Notes under the pieces: model-generated
Told to the model about the DNA's origin: nothing
Seen by the model: only the letters and a program-made list of their open reading frames with translations
Database searches by the model: none
Shown here: piece by piece, positions 25,221-33,097 of the stretch
Layout: each line of letters begins with the position of its first letter
Numbering within the stretch: the stretch's first letter is position 1
Program-made: the position numbers and the translations under genes
From: Gulosibacter sp. 10
GTDB lineage: Bacteria; Actinomycetota; Actinomycetes; Actinomycetales; Microbacteriaceae
Reading direction: 5' to 3'
NCBI RefSeq assembly: GCF_900163695.1
Contig: NZ_FUIC01000037.1
Location: 30,010 to 94,009 of the forward strand
DNA length: 64,000 bases

Positions 25221-25481
25221 TCAGTAGTGGTACCGAGCCTGAAGAATAATGAGATCCTCTCCGTCGACGAGATAGACGAGGCGATGCTCGTCGGTGATAC
25301 GTCGCGACCAGGCCCCCTGGGCCCCGTACTTCAGCTGCTCGGGTTTCCCGATGCCTTCGAATGGTTGGCGCAGACAGCCGTCGATGAGTGCGTTGATTCG
25401 CTTCAGGACGCGCCGGTCGGCAGTCTGCCAGTGCCGGTAATCGTCCCAGCCGGCTTTGTCCCAGGCGGGACGCATCATCAC
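25221..25481 (-). CDS. yoeB: YoeB-type mRNA interferase toxin
   Basis: An 86-residue RelE-superfamily toxin of the Txe/YoeB family. KAGWDDYRHWQTADRRVLKRINALIDGCLRQPFEGIGKPEQLKYGAQGAWSRRITDEHRLVYLVDGEDLIILQARYHY matches the family end to end. The catalytic glutamate (KPEQLK), arginine (RRITDEHR) and C-terminal His-Tyr (RYHY) are all present, so it should be an active ribosome-dependent RNase. It overlaps the antitoxin gene by four bases (25478-25481), with antitoxin first. Confidence 0.93.
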   Translation of the reverse strand: MMMRPAWDKAGWDDYRHWQTADRRVLKRINALIDGCLRQPFEGIGKPEQLKYGAQGAWSRRITDEHRLVYLVDGEDLIILQARYHY

Positions 25482-25729
25482 TCGCCTCGGTCGAGCTCAT
25501 GCTCCTCGGCCTTGCCTGCTCGTGCCCGCTCATAGGCGTCGAGCAGTCTGCGTGCATTCGCAGGGGACCGGAACAGGTAGGCGGTCTCCTGCCATGCCGC
25601 ATACTCGTCGGCAGGCATCAAGACGGCGTTGCCCTTGCGGGAGACGATCTCCACCGCGTCCCGATCGGCGTTGATTCGCTCGATCAAGGGGAAGAGGGTT
25701 TTACGAGCCTCGCTTGCAGAGATGGACAT
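25478..25729 (-). CDS. yefM: YefM/Phd family antitoxin
   Basis: An 83-residue antitoxin. MSISASEARKTLFPLIERINADRDAVEIVSRKGNAVLMPADEYAAWQETAYLFRSPANARRLLDAYERARAG has the N-terminal Phd/YefM DNA-binding fold (with SEARKTLFPLIERI and the KGNAVLMPADEY strand-helix) and a C-terminal acidic tail that neutralises YoeB. It is first in the operon and overlaps yoeB by four bases. Two direct copies of an 11-bp motif lie 27 bp upstream and are the probable operator bound by the YefM-YoeB complex. Confidence 0.93.
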   Translation of the reverse strand: MSISASEARKTLFPLIERINADRDAVEIVSRKGNAVLMPADEYAAWQETAYLFRSPANARRLLDAYERARAGKAEEHELDRGE

Positions 25730-25755
25730 GGCTGAGGCCTCCGCTCATTCTCATG

Positions 25756-25779
25756 TGTCGTACCACATTGTCGTACCAC
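25756..25779. promoter_or_regulatory. direct repeats upstream of yefM-yoeB
   Basis: TGTCGTACCAC occurs at 25756-25766 and again at 25769-25779, a 13-bp period close to 1.25 helical turns. Each contains GTAC, like the short TGTACA-type core recognised by YefM. The pair lies where autoregulation of the toxin-antitoxin operon is expected. Confidence 0.6.
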
Positions 25780-25928
25780 TCCGGATGTCCAGAAGCCGTG
25801 CGGGGAATCACTCGCGATGCAACGCTGGATCACAGGGAGCTCCACCGCCTGGCGATGTCGCGACCGACGAGGGCCGGTAGCGCCCCGCCGCTCCCCGAAG
25901 CGCTTCCCTCGGCGCGGCTGCGCGCGCC

Positions 25929-26570
25929 TCAGCCCGCGCGCCCCTCCTCCGCAGAACCGCCAGAACCGCCGATCGCGGCCGATGCGCGCCGGCGGAGGTC
26001 GGCCGCCAGCGCGAGGATCGAGGCGTCCGCGGCATCCCATCGGCCGGTGGCGAGGGCGAAGCCGAGCGCGCCGCGATAGCCGATCAGCAGTGCGTCCGCG
26101 ATGGCGCGGGCCTCCTCCGCCGCCGCTCCGCAGCCGAGGAGGTGGGCCGAGATCGCCTCGCCCCATTCCCGGTCGACCTCGAGCAGCAGCGGCCGGTACC
26201 GCTCGGGGTCGCGGATGGCCGAGGAGGCGAGCTCGAAGTAGAGCGCCAGGAAGGGACGGGCCTCCTCGCCCTTCGCCTCGCGCCACAGCGCCGCCACCGC
26301 CTCGACCAGGCGCTGCACGGGATCGCCGGCTCCGCGGGCGGGGTCGTCGAGCAGCTCCGCGATGGTCGGCTGCCGACGCCGAAGCGCGCGGACGACCTCC
26401 ACGAGCAGCCCCTCCTTGCTGCCGAAGTGGTACAGCAGCGTGCGCGGCGCGACCCCCAGCTCCGCCGCCAGCGGCCGCAGCGTGGTGCCCGCGATCCCGG
26501 TCCGCTGCACCGAGTCCGCGGCGGCGGCGAGCAGGTCGGCGGTGCGCTGGGGATCCCTGGGGCGAGCCAT
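25929..26570 (-). CDS. TetR family regulator
   Basis: A 213-residue regulator. MARPRDPQRTADLLAAAADSVQRTGIAGTTLRPLAAELGVAPRTLLYHFGSKEGLLVEVV is the DNA-binding domain, with recognition helix APRTLLYHFGSK at about residues 43-54. The C-terminal ligand domain is regular. It is divergent from the small membrane protein gene at 26611, with only 40 bp between starts, so it very likely controls it. No convincing long palindrome was found in that gap, only a short CAGT/ACTG pairing. Confidence 0.88.
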   Translation of the reverse strand: MARPRDPQRTADLLAAAADSVQRTGIAGTTLRPLAAELGVAPRTLLYHFGSKEGLLVEVVRALRRRQPTIAELLDDPARGAGDPVQRLVEAVAALWREAKGEEARPFLALYFELASSAIRDPERYRPLLLEVDREWGEAISAHLLGCGAAAEEARAIADALLIGYRGALGFALATGRWDAADASILALAADLRRRASAAIGGSGGSAEEGRAG

Positions 26571-26610
26571 GTCCTATTCTTACCACAGTCGTTTCACTAA
26601 TACTGGGAGC

Positions 26611-27036
26611 ATGTCCGACACCGCATCCTCCACCTCGCCCCGGCACGACCTCCTCGTCGCGATCGGCTACGGCGCGGCGATCTGGGTCGTCGCCACGGCG
26701 CTGATCCTCACCCTCGGCCCCGCGCTCGTCCCCGAGGAGGGCTCCCGCGCCGGCGTCCTCGTGATCCTCGTCTTCGCGGCGCTCGCCTTCGGCCTCGCGG
26801 TCCTCGCCTCCCTGCTGTACCGGCGCACCCGGATCGACTCGATCGAGTCGCGCCTCCGGTTCGGCACAGGGATCGCGGCGACCGGGCTCCTGCTCGACGC
26901 CGTCGTCTACGGCGTCGCCACCGGCCGGTACCCGCTCCTCGCCGACTCCCAGCAGGGCCCGATCGCCTTCTTCCTCGTGCTCGCCTACGGCGCGCTGCTC
27001 GTGGCGCCGCACGCCGCGGGCCGCGCACGCGGATAG
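26611..27036 (+). CDS. four-helix membrane protein of unknown function
   Basis: A 141-residue membrane protein: helices at about 15-35 (LLVAIGYGAAIWVVATALILTLG), 46-66 (AGVLVILVFAALAFGLAVLASLLY), 84-102 (GTGIAATGLLLDAVVYGVATG) and 113-131 (GPIAFFLVLAYGALLVAPHA). This DUF5367-like pattern (four helices, conserved LLDAVVYG-type third helix) is reminiscent of small proteins next to TetR genes, but the name is tentative. Its last 52 bp overlap the 3' end of the convergent MFS gene. Confidence 0.72.
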   Translation: MSDTASSTSPRHDLLVAIGYGAAIWVVATALILTLGPALVPEEGSRAGVLVILVFAALAFGLAVLASLLYRRTRIDSIESRLRFGTGIAATGLLLDAVVYGVATGRYPLLADSQQGPIAFFLVLAYGALLVAPHAAGRARG

Positions 27037-28223
27037 CCGCCGGACTCGTCCCCGTCCTTCGCCTCCGACCCCTCCGCCGACGGGCGCCCCTTCGAGCGCG
27101 CCAGCGCGATCCAGGCGGCGAGCACCAGGGCGAGCCCTGCGGGGATGAGCGCCCACGCCGCGAGGTCGGCCGCCTCGGCACCGGCGCCGAGCAGGCCGCT
27201 GCCGAGCGCGGAGCCGGCCGCCGAGCCGAGGTACATGGCGGCCATCTGGAAGGCGATGATCGGCATCGCCTGCGCCGGCCGATCCCCGGTCAGCGCCTGC
27301 TGCAGCGTCGGCACGCTCGCCCAGCCCGCGGCGCCCCACACCGCCGCGGCGATCAGCCACGCCGCCGGCGCGGCGACGAGCTGCACGAGCACGAAGCTCA
27401 GGCCGAGCAGCGCGGGCAGCGCCAGCAGCAGCGGCCTCGGCCCGTACCGGTCGAGCGGCCGCCCCACGAGCGCGGAGCCCGAGACTCCCCCGATCCCCCA
27501 GGCCCAGACGAGCGCGAGCCCCCAGTCGCCGAGCCCCGCGGACTCGGCCATCGGCAGCAGATAGGTGTAGAGCCCGAGGCTCGCGACGCCGAGCAGGAAC
27601 GCCGCGAGCACCCCGACGGCGGTCCGGCCGGTGCGCAGCACCCGGATGGCGGGGCCGCCCGCCTCCGCGTCGAGCCGCGGAAGGGTGCGGGCGCGGAGCG
27701 CGAGCGCGGCCATGCTGAGCACGCCGATGACCACCACCAGGCCCATCGTCCACCGCCAGCCGAGGGACTGCCCGAGGAGCATGCCGACCGGGACGCCCGC
27801 GACGGTGCCGGTGGAGAGCCCGAAGGTCACCATCGCCATCGCCCGCCCGCGCTCGCGCTCGGCCGCAATCGCGGCGGCGGTCGCGGTCGCGACGGCGGTG
27901 AGGATGCCCGCCCCGGCGCCGGCGATGACGCGGGAGACGAGGAACACCTCGATGCCGGGCGCCAGGGTCGTGACGAGGTTGCCGAGGTTGAACACGCCGA
28001 GCGCGATCAGCAGCGCGCGCGCCGTGCTGCCCCGCGTCAGGCGCCCGGAGAGCAGCGGGCCGGCGACCGCGTAGGCCGCGGTGAACGCCGTCACGCCGAG
28101 GCCGATCATCGCGACCGTGGTGGCGAGGGAGTCGGCGATCCGCGGGAGCACCCCCGCCAGCACGTAGGCGTCGATGCCCAGCGCGATCGCGGCGACCACG
28201 AGCGGCCAGATCCTCCGCATCAT
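26985..28223 (-). CDS. MFS transporter, DHA1 (AraJ-like), with ArsR partner
   Basis: A 412-residue 12-helix transporter. It starts MMRRIWPLVVAAIALGIDAYVLAGVLPRIADSLATTVAMIG, the DHA1 signature. GAGAGILTAVATATAAAIAAERERGRAMAMVTFGLSTGTVAGVPVGMLLGQSLGWRWT covers the motif B and C regions. A hydrophilic tail of about 35 residues (SKGRPSAEGSEAKDGDESGG) follows the last helix. Its start overlaps the ArsR stop (ATGA at 28220-28223), so it is translated from the ArsR message. Its 3' end overlaps the convergent gene by 52 bp. Substrate unknown. Confidence 0.88.
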   Translation of the reverse strand: MMRRIWPLVVAAIALGIDAYVLAGVLPRIADSLATTVAMIGLGVTAFTAAYAVAGPLLSGRLTRGSTARALLIALGVFNLGNLVTTLAPGIEVFLVSRVIAGAGAGILTAVATATAAAIAAERERGRAMAMVTFGLSTGTVAGVPVGMLLGQSLGWRWTMGLVVVIGVLSMAALALRARTLPRLDAEAGGPAIRVLRTGRTAVGVLAAFLLGVASLGLYTYLLPMAESAGLGDWGLALVWAWGIGGVSGSALVGRPLDRYGPRPLLLALPALLGLSFVLVQLVAAPAAWLIAAAVWGAAGWASVPTLQQALTGDRPAQAMPIIAFQMAAMYLGSAAGSALGSGLLGAGAEAADLAAWALIPAGLALVLAAWIALARSKGRPSAEGSEAKDGDESGGYPRARPAACGATSSAP

Positions 28224-28558
28224 GCGTCGCCCTCCCGCTCGTCCGCGTCCTGCGCGTAGCCGGAGAGCACGGTGCCCAGGAGCCCGGGGAATCGGCGTTC
28301 GAGGTCGTCGGCGCGGAGTGCGATCATGCACTTTCGCCCCTCGCCGCGCACGAAGACCACGCCGGATTCGCGCAGCAGGCTCGTGTGGTGCGTGAGCGTC
28401 GAGCGCGGCAGATCGGGCCCGAGCTCGATGCTGTCGACCTCGCCCCGCTCGGCGAGCATCCGCACCATGTTCAGCCGCAGCGGCTCGCTCAGCGCGAAGA
28501 GCACGCGCGGGATCGCGATCTCCTCGGTCTCGGGATGCTCGTAGCTGCGTGGGGACAT
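28220..28558 (-). CDS. ArsR family regulator of the downstream MFS gene
   Basis: A 112-residue winged-helix regulator: RVLFALSEPLRLNMVRMLAERGEVDSIELGPDLPRSTLTHHTSLLRESGVVFVRGEGRKCMIALRADDLERRFPGLLGTVLSG. The PRSTLTHHTSLLRESGVV segment is the recognition helix of the subgroup that usually controls an MFS or oxidoreductase gene. It is translationally coupled to the MFS gene. An 18-bp perfect palindrome at 28598-28615, inside a wider dyad, lies 40 bp upstream of its start. Inducer unknown; no metal site is visible. Confidence 0.9.
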   Translation of the reverse strand: MSPRSYEHPETEEIAIPRVLFALSEPLRLNMVRMLAERGEVDSIELGPDLPRSTLTHHTSLLRESGVVFVRGEGRKCMIALRADDLERRFPGLLGTVLSGYAQDADEREGDA

Positions 28559-28597
28559 CGCGCACTCCAATCGTTCGAAAATAGTCGCACGGTAACT

Positions 28598-28615
28598 GTG
28601 CGAGAATTCTCGCAC
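28598..28615. promoter_or_regulatory. 18-bp perfect palindrome, ArsR operator candidate
   Basis: GTGCGAGAATTCTCGCAC is a perfect palindrome 40 bp from the ArsR start. A related GTCGCAC lies at 28585-28591, and outer CCAATCG (28567-28573) and CGATTGG (28615-28621) arms add a second symmetry level, suggesting two adjacent binding sites. Confidence 0.75.
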
Positions 28616-28694
28616 GATTGGCGACCGCGGCACAACCCGTCGGAACCCGGGCGGCCGCCCAGGCGCTGGCGGCGAGGTTCGGACGCCGGTTATT

Positions 28695-28712
28695 GACTTC
28701 ATCATCAAAAAC
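28695..28712. promoter_or_regulatory. TetR site 1, before the tetR-type gene
   Basis: GACTTCATCATCAAAAAC, read on the minus strand as GTTTTTGATGATGAAGTC, overlaps a TTGACT -35 box at 28693. A related GTTTTTGA...GAA sequence appears before the next MFS gene at 29371, suggesting one regulator for both. Confidence 0.5.
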
Positions 28713-28729
28713 GAGATAGCGTCTCCGGC

Positions 28730-29332
28730 ATGGGCAGACCGAGGAAATTCGACGAGGCCGCCGTGCTCGACGCCGCGGCGGCGGAGTTCCGCGTGCACGG
28801 CTTCGCCGACACGTCCACCGAGCGGCTCTGCGAGGCCGCGGGGGTGCGGCGAGGCAGCCTCTACAACGCCTTCACCTCCAAGGACGAGCTGTTCGTCCGC
28901 GCCCTGGAGCGCTACGCGACGACCTATCGGGAGCGGCAGGCGGAGGTGCTCGAGAACACCGCGCTCACCGGCGCCGAGCGCCTGCGCGTGATCATGGGCC
29001 GGGTGATCGACGAGGAGCGCACGGCGCGCCGGGCCGGGCACGGCGCCGGATGCATGGTCGTGCATTCGCTCATGACGCCGGGCCTGCGGGAGCGGGACGA
29101 GCGCATCGCCCGCATCCTCGATCGCGACCTGCGCGAGCGACTGGAGCTGCTCGAGGGCGCCATCCGGGCGGGGCGGCTGGACGGCTCGGTACCGCAGGAC
29201 GCGGACCCCGCCGAGGGCGCGGCCCTCTTCGTGACCGTCGTGAACGGCATCCGCATCATGGGCCAGGCCGGCACGCCCGCGGACGTCCTGGAGCGCACCG
29301 CCCTGGCCGGCATCGCCACGCTGCTGGCCTGA
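28730..29332 (+). CDS. TetR family regulator
   Basis: A 200-residue TetR protein: MGRPRKFDEAAVLDAAAAEFRVHGFADTSTERLCEAAGVRRGSLYNAFTSKDELFVRAL is the DNA-binding domain, with RRGSLYNAFTSK as recognition end. The later GHGAGCMVVHSLMTPGLRERDERI matches the C-terminal domain of the YcdC/AefR-like subgroup. It lies 71 bp ahead of the MFS gene at 29404. Similar motifs in front of both genes support control of itself and the exporter. Ligand unknown. Confidence 0.9.
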   Translation: MGRPRKFDEAAVLDAAAAEFRVHGFADTSTERLCEAAGVRRGSLYNAFTSKDELFVRALERYATTYRERQAEVLENTALTGAERLRVIMGRVIDEERTARRAGHGAGCMVVHSLMTPGLRERDERIARILDRDLRERLELLEGAIRAGRLDGSVPQDADPAEGAALFVTVVNGIRIMGQAGTPADVLERTALAGIATLLA

Positions 29333-29370
29333 ACCGCCGCCTCCGCCGGGGGCGGCATACTCTCGACCAA

Positions 29371-29388
29371 GTTTTTGACTTTGAAATA
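29371..29388. promoter_or_regulatory. TetR site 2, before the MFS gene
   Basis: GTTTTTGACTTTGAAATA shares GTTTTTGA and a following GAA with the site at 28695-28712 (opposite strand). It overlaps a TTGACT -35-like box and sits 15 bp ahead of the GTG start at 29404. Confidence 0.5.
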
Positions 29389-29403
29389 CAGAAAGGTGCA
29401 CCC

Positions 29404-30612
29404 GTGACACGCATCCCCCTGTCGGCCTACCTCATGGCGCTCGGCGTATTCGTGATGGTCAGCAGCGAGCTCATCGTGAGCGGCCTCATGCCGCAGATGG
29501 CCCGGGACCTCGGGGCCACGATCCCCCGCATCGGCTATCTCGTGACGGCGTACGCGCTGGCGATGGCGCTGGGCGGCCCGGTGCTCACCGTCGCCGTGAT
29601 GCGGCTGCGGACGGACCGCGCGCTCCTCGCCCTGTTCGTCGTGTTCTTCATCGGCAACGCGATCGCGGCGCTCTCGGACTCCTACGGCGCGATGCTCCTC
29701 GGCCGGCTGGTGACGGGAGCCGCCTCCGGGGCCTTCTTCGGCGTCTCGCTCTCCGCCGTCGCGCAGGTCACCGCCCCCGAGCTGCGCGGACGGGCGTCCG
29801 GCGTGGTGATGCAGGGCCTCATGCTCGGCACCGCGCTCGGCCTGCCGCTCTCCACGCTCATCGGCGGCGCGTTCGGCTGGCGCGCGGCGTTCTACGCCAT
29901 CGCGGCGCTGACGATCGTCATCGCCGCGGTGACGATGCTGGCGCTCCCCCGCCTGGAGCCGGACGGGGCCGGCGGCCTGAGGGCCGAGCTGCGGGCGTTC
30001 CGGAGTCCGCGGCTGTGGGGCATCATGGCCACCTCGACCCTGATCATCGGCGCCACGTTCGCCGCCTTCTCCTACTTCGCGCCGATCCTCACCGAGGTCT
30101 CCGGCTTCTCCGAGTCCGTCGTGCCGCTGCTCCTGCTCGGCTACGGCGCCGCGACGGTCCTCGGCAACATCGTCGTCGCCCGGCTCGCCCAGTCGCGCAC
30201 CATCGCGGTGATCGTGGCCGGCCTGCTGCTCAACGTCGCGTTCCTCGTCGGCTTCGGCCTGTTCGCGCACCTGCCGATCCCCGCGGTGATCGCGATGGCC
30301 GGCGTCGGGCTGGTCGGGATCACGCTCAACCCGGCGATGATCATGCGCGTGCAGGGCGCGGGCGGCACGGGCTCGCTCGTGCAGACCGCGCACTCCTCGT
30401 TCATCACGCTCGGCGTCGTCATCGGCTCCGCGATCGGCGGGCTCGCCATCGACGTCGCGGGCCTGCGGGCGCCGCTCTGGGTCGGCGCCGCGCTGGCCGC
30501 GGCCGCCCTCCTCACCATGCTCCCCGCGATCGCCGCCACGGCCCGTCGCGGCCGCGCCTCGGCGCGCGAATCCGCATCCGACCTCGAGGCCCCCGCCCGG
30601 GCGGAGCCGTGA
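29404..30612 (+). CDS. MFS transporter, AraJ/DHA1-like
   Basis: A 402-residue exporter. The GTG at 29404 is chosen because AGAAAGG lies just upstream and the first helix starts at once: TRIPLSAYLMALGVFVMVSSELIVSGLMPQMARDLGATIPRIG. RASGVVMQGLMLGTALGLPLSTLIGGAFGWR is motif C, and VQTAHSSFITLGVVIGSAIGG matches the late helix of the DHA1 sugar/drug group. The C-terminal tail is hydrophilic. It lies 86 bp before the quinone-oxidoreductase-like gene and may be co-transcribed with it. Confidence 0.88.
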   Translation: MTRIPLSAYLMALGVFVMVSSELIVSGLMPQMARDLGATIPRIGYLVTAYALAMALGGPVLTVAVMRLRTDRALLALFVVFFIGNAIAALSDSYGAMLLGRLVTGAASGAFFGVSLSAVAQVTAPELRGRASGVVMQGLMLGTALGLPLSTLIGGAFGWRAAFYAIAALTIVIAAVTMLALPRLEPDGAGGLRAELRAFRSPRLWGIMATSTLIIGATFAAFSYFAPILTEVSGFSESVVPLLLLGYGAATVLGNIVVARLAQSRTIAVIVAGLLLNVAFLVGFGLFAHLPIPAVIAMAGVGLVGITLNPAMIMRVQGAGGTGSLVQTAHSSFITLGVVIGSAIGGLAIDVAGLRAPLWVGAALAAAALLTMLPAIAATARRGRASARESASDLEAPARAEP

Positions 30613-30698
30613 ACGGCTCTCTCCCGCGCGGCGCCGAGCGCGATCCCCGCCCCTCCCCAACCTCATCCCACCACCCCGATTCCCGAGCAAGGAGCACC

Positions 30699-31643
30699 AT
30701 GCACACCACCGAGCAGCGATCGACCGAGCCGGCCGCCCGCGGCGCCATGCGCGCGATCATCCACGACGGCACGGCCTTCCGGTTCGCCGAGGCCCCCGTG
30801 CCGCGGCGCGAGCAGCCGGACGAGGTGCTCGTCCGGGTCGCGACGATCTCCGAGAACCGCGGCGAGCACGGATTCGCCTGGGAGCCGGGCCGGGTCGTCG
30901 GCTGGGACGCGGCGGGCACGGTCGTCGAGACCAGCGCGGACGGCCTCGGCCCCGCCGTCGGCACCAGGGTCGCGACCTGGGGCTTCTCCGGCGCATGGGC
31001 CGAATACCGCTCGGTGCGCCGAGGCTGCCTCGCCGCCGTGCCCGAGGGCGTCGGCGATGCGGTCGCGGCCTCCATCCCGGTGGCGGGCATGACCGCGCTG
31101 CAGGCCATCCGCATGGCGGGCATCCGCCCCGGCACCGGCGTCGCGATCACCGGCGCCACCGGCGGCGTCGGGCACCTCGCGGTCCAGCTCGCCGCCGAGG
31201 CCGGAGCCGCGGTGACGGCGCCCGTCCGGAGCCCCGGAGCGGCGGTGTGGCTGCTCGAGCGACCCGGCGGGGACGCGATCCGGCTCCTCGACGCGGCGGA
31301 GGCTAGATCGCTCGGCGCCGTGGACGCGGTGATCGACGCCGTGGGCGGTCCGCTGCTCGCCGAGCTGCTCGATCACGTCCGCCCGGGCGGGCGCGCCGTC
31401 TTGGTCGGATCGGCCTCGGGTCGGCGCGCCGCCGTCGACACGGGCTCGCTCGCGGGCCGCCGGATCGACCTGCTGAGCGTGCGCATCCCCGAGGCGGTGG
31501 ACGAGGCGCTCGGGCACCTGCTCGCGCTCGTGGACGACGGCCGCCTCGAGATCAGCGTCGAGGTCGAGGGCGGCTGGGAGCGGCTGCTCGCCGCCGAGCC
31601 GGGTGACGGTGTCCGCGGCAAGCGGGTCTACCGCGTGCGCTGA
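30699..31643 (+). CDS. MDR-type NADPH:quinone oxidoreductase
   Basis: A 314-residue zinc-independent medium-chain reductase. The early part AIIHDGTAFRFAEAPVPRREQPDEVLVRVATISENRGEHG replaces the usual NPVDxK motif by SENRGE, as in one branch of the family. VGWDAAGTVVE follows, and GTGVAITGATGGVGHLAVQLAAEAGAAVTA is the NADP-binding motif near residue 148. The AAGGAGC ribosome binding site at 30689-30695 fixes the start at 30699. Probably reduces an electrophilic alkene or quinone. Convergent with the next reductase gene, 15 bp apart. Confidence 0.85.
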   Translation: MHTTEQRSTEPAARGAMRAIIHDGTAFRFAEAPVPRREQPDEVLVRVATISENRGEHGFAWEPGRVVGWDAAGTVVETSADGLGPAVGTRVATWGFSGAWAEYRSVRRGCLAAVPEGVGDAVAASIPVAGMTALQAIRMAGIRPGTGVAITGATGGVGHLAVQLAAEAGAAVTAPVRSPGAAVWLLERPGGDAIRLLDAAEARSLGAVDAVIDAVGGPLLAELLDHVRPGGRAVLVGSASGRRAAVDTGSLAGRRIDLLSVRIPEAVDEALGHLLALVDDGRLEISVEVEGGWERLLAAEPGDGVRGKRVYRVR

Positions 31644-31658
31644 TGCCGCGCCGGGGCG

Positions 31659-32561
31659 TCAGGGCTCGAGCAGGATCTTCCCCCGCGCCCTCCCGGTGCG
31701 GCTGAGCCGCAGCGCGTCGACCGCCCGCGCGAGGGGGAAGACCTCGCCGACGCGCACCTCGAGCGCGCCCCGCTCGGCGAGGGCGACCGTGCGCTCGAGC
31801 TCGTCCTCGGCGTGCCGCACCCAGGGGATGCCCGCCGCCTGCGAGTGCTCGTCGCCCCAGGCCGTGACCGCCCTGCCGCCGGGGGCGAGCGCCGACCGGG
31901 TGGCCGCCACCGACTCCGCGCCGCCGACCGCATCCGCGCTCGCCGTGACGGGGCCGAGCCGCCGCAGCGCGTCGACGAGCCCCGCGCCGTACGCCACGGG
32001 CACGGCCCCGAGCGAGCGGAGGTAGTCGTGGTTGGCGGGCGACGCGGTGCCGACGACCCGGGCGCCGCGGTCGACCGCGATCTGCACGGCCGCCGCGCCG
32101 ACGGCGCCCGCGGCGCCGTGCACGAGCAGGGTGTCGGCCTCGGCCACGCCGAGGTGGTCGACCAGCGAGTAGCCCGCCACCGCCGAGGACGGCAGCCCCG
32201 CGGCCTGCGCGAGGTCCAGGCTCCGGGGCCGGCGCACGACCAGCGCGGCGTCCACGACGAGCCGCTCGCGGTACGCGCCGCCCCGCGCGCCGACGATCAC
32301 CGGGTCGCCGATGCCGAGGCCCGCGACCTCGCCGCCGACGGCCTCGACGATTCCGGTGGCCGCCCAGCCCGGGACGTGCGGGAAGGGCGCGCGATCGGTC
32401 CGCCGGAAGAAGCCCGCGACCATCTTCCAGTCGACGGGGTTCACCCCGATCATCTCCGCGCGGACCAGCACCTGCCCGGCGCCGGGCGCCTCCGGGTGCT
32501 CGTCCTCGACGCGGAGGACCTCGGGGCCGCCGTACTCGTGATACGCGATTCGTCTGCTCAT
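31659..32561 (-). CDS. NADP-dependent oxidoreductase (quinone reductase type)
   Basis: A 300-residue MDR protein: RIAYHEYGGPEVLRVEDEHPEAPGAGQVLVRAEMIGVNPVDWKMVAGFF is the signature N-terminus (including NPVDWK), VPGWAATGIVEAVG follows, and TLLVHGAAGAVGAAAVQIAVDRGARVVGT near residue 145 binds the cofactor. LARAVDALRLSRTGRARGKILLEP is the standard family ending. It is followed downstream by nothing on its strand, and upstream by a MerR gene ending at 32597-32974, 35 bp away in the same direction, so MerR and reductase are probably one operon. Confidence 0.9.
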   Translation of the reverse strand: MSRRIAYHEYGGPEVLRVEDEHPEAPGAGQVLVRAEMIGVNPVDWKMVAGFFRRTDRAPFPHVPGWAATGIVEAVGGEVAGLGIGDPVIVGARGGAYRERLVVDAALVVRRPRSLDLAQAAGLPSSAVAGYSLVDHLGVAEADTLLVHGAAGAVGAAAVQIAVDRGARVVGTASPANHDYLRSLGAVPVAYGAGLVDALRRLGPVTASADAVGGAESVAATRSALAPGGRAVTAWGDEHSQAAGIPWVRHAEDELERTVALAERGALEVRVGEVFPLARAVDALRLSRTGRARGKILLEP

Positions 32562-32596
32562 GCGACCGAGGCTAGGGCCTCACATCGGTGTCAGGG

Positions 32597-32974
32597 TCAA
32601 GCCCGCCCGTCTCCCCGGGCGGGTTCGGGGCTCGCGGCGATGACGGCCTCGAGCGCGTCGACCGAGCCGCGCAGCGTCGCGATGCGCCCGAGCAGCTCGT
32701 CCCGCTCGGCGACCAGCTCGTCGTAGAGGTCGGGGCACGCGAGCCCCAGCCCGTCCTCGTGCTCCGCGAGGCAGGGCAGGATGGGGCGGATCGTGCGCGT
32801 GCCGAGCCCCGCCGCCAGCAGCGCCCGGATGCGCCGCACCAGAACCACGTCCCCCTCGTCGTACATCCGATAGCCGCCCGGCGAGCGCGTCGGATGCAGC
32901 AGCCGCTGCTCCTCGTAGTAGCGCAGGGAGCGGATGCTCGCGCCCGCCCGCCGCGACAGCTCGCCGATCCTCAT
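32597..32974 (-). CDS. MerR family regulator
   Basis: A 125-residue protein. MRIGELSRRAGASIRSLRYYEEQRLLHPTRSPGGYRMYDEGDVVLVRRIRALLAAGLGTRTIRPILPCL is the MerR winged-helix and hinge, followed by a coiled dimerisation helix with AERDELLGRIATLRGSVDALEAVIA. One cysteine pair (PCLAEHEDGLGLACPDL) could in principle sense an oxidant. Located 35 bp upstream of the quinone reductase gene on the same strand. The long extension upstream of 32974 was rejected because the fold starts exactly at MRIGEL. Confidence 0.9.
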   Translation of the reverse strand: MRIGELSRRAGASIRSLRYYEEQRLLHPTRSPGGYRMYDEGDVVLVRRIRALLAAGLGTRTIRPILPCLAEHEDGLGLACPDLYDELVAERDELLGRIATLRGSVDALEAVIAASPEPARGDGRA

Positions 32975-33097
32975 GCGGGCCCCTTCCCTCTCCGACGCGG
33001 ACCGCGCCGCGATACGGACATTCTCGCCCGCCTCCGCCCGGTGCGCATCCCCGCCGCGGGCCGCGCCGCATCCGGCCGGCACGGATAGGATCGGCAG

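Noticed and set aside
25684..27753. A 689-residue minus-strand frame covering the yefM, TetR and MFS region
   Set aside because: It crosses well-supported genes in other frames and has shadow-type composition.
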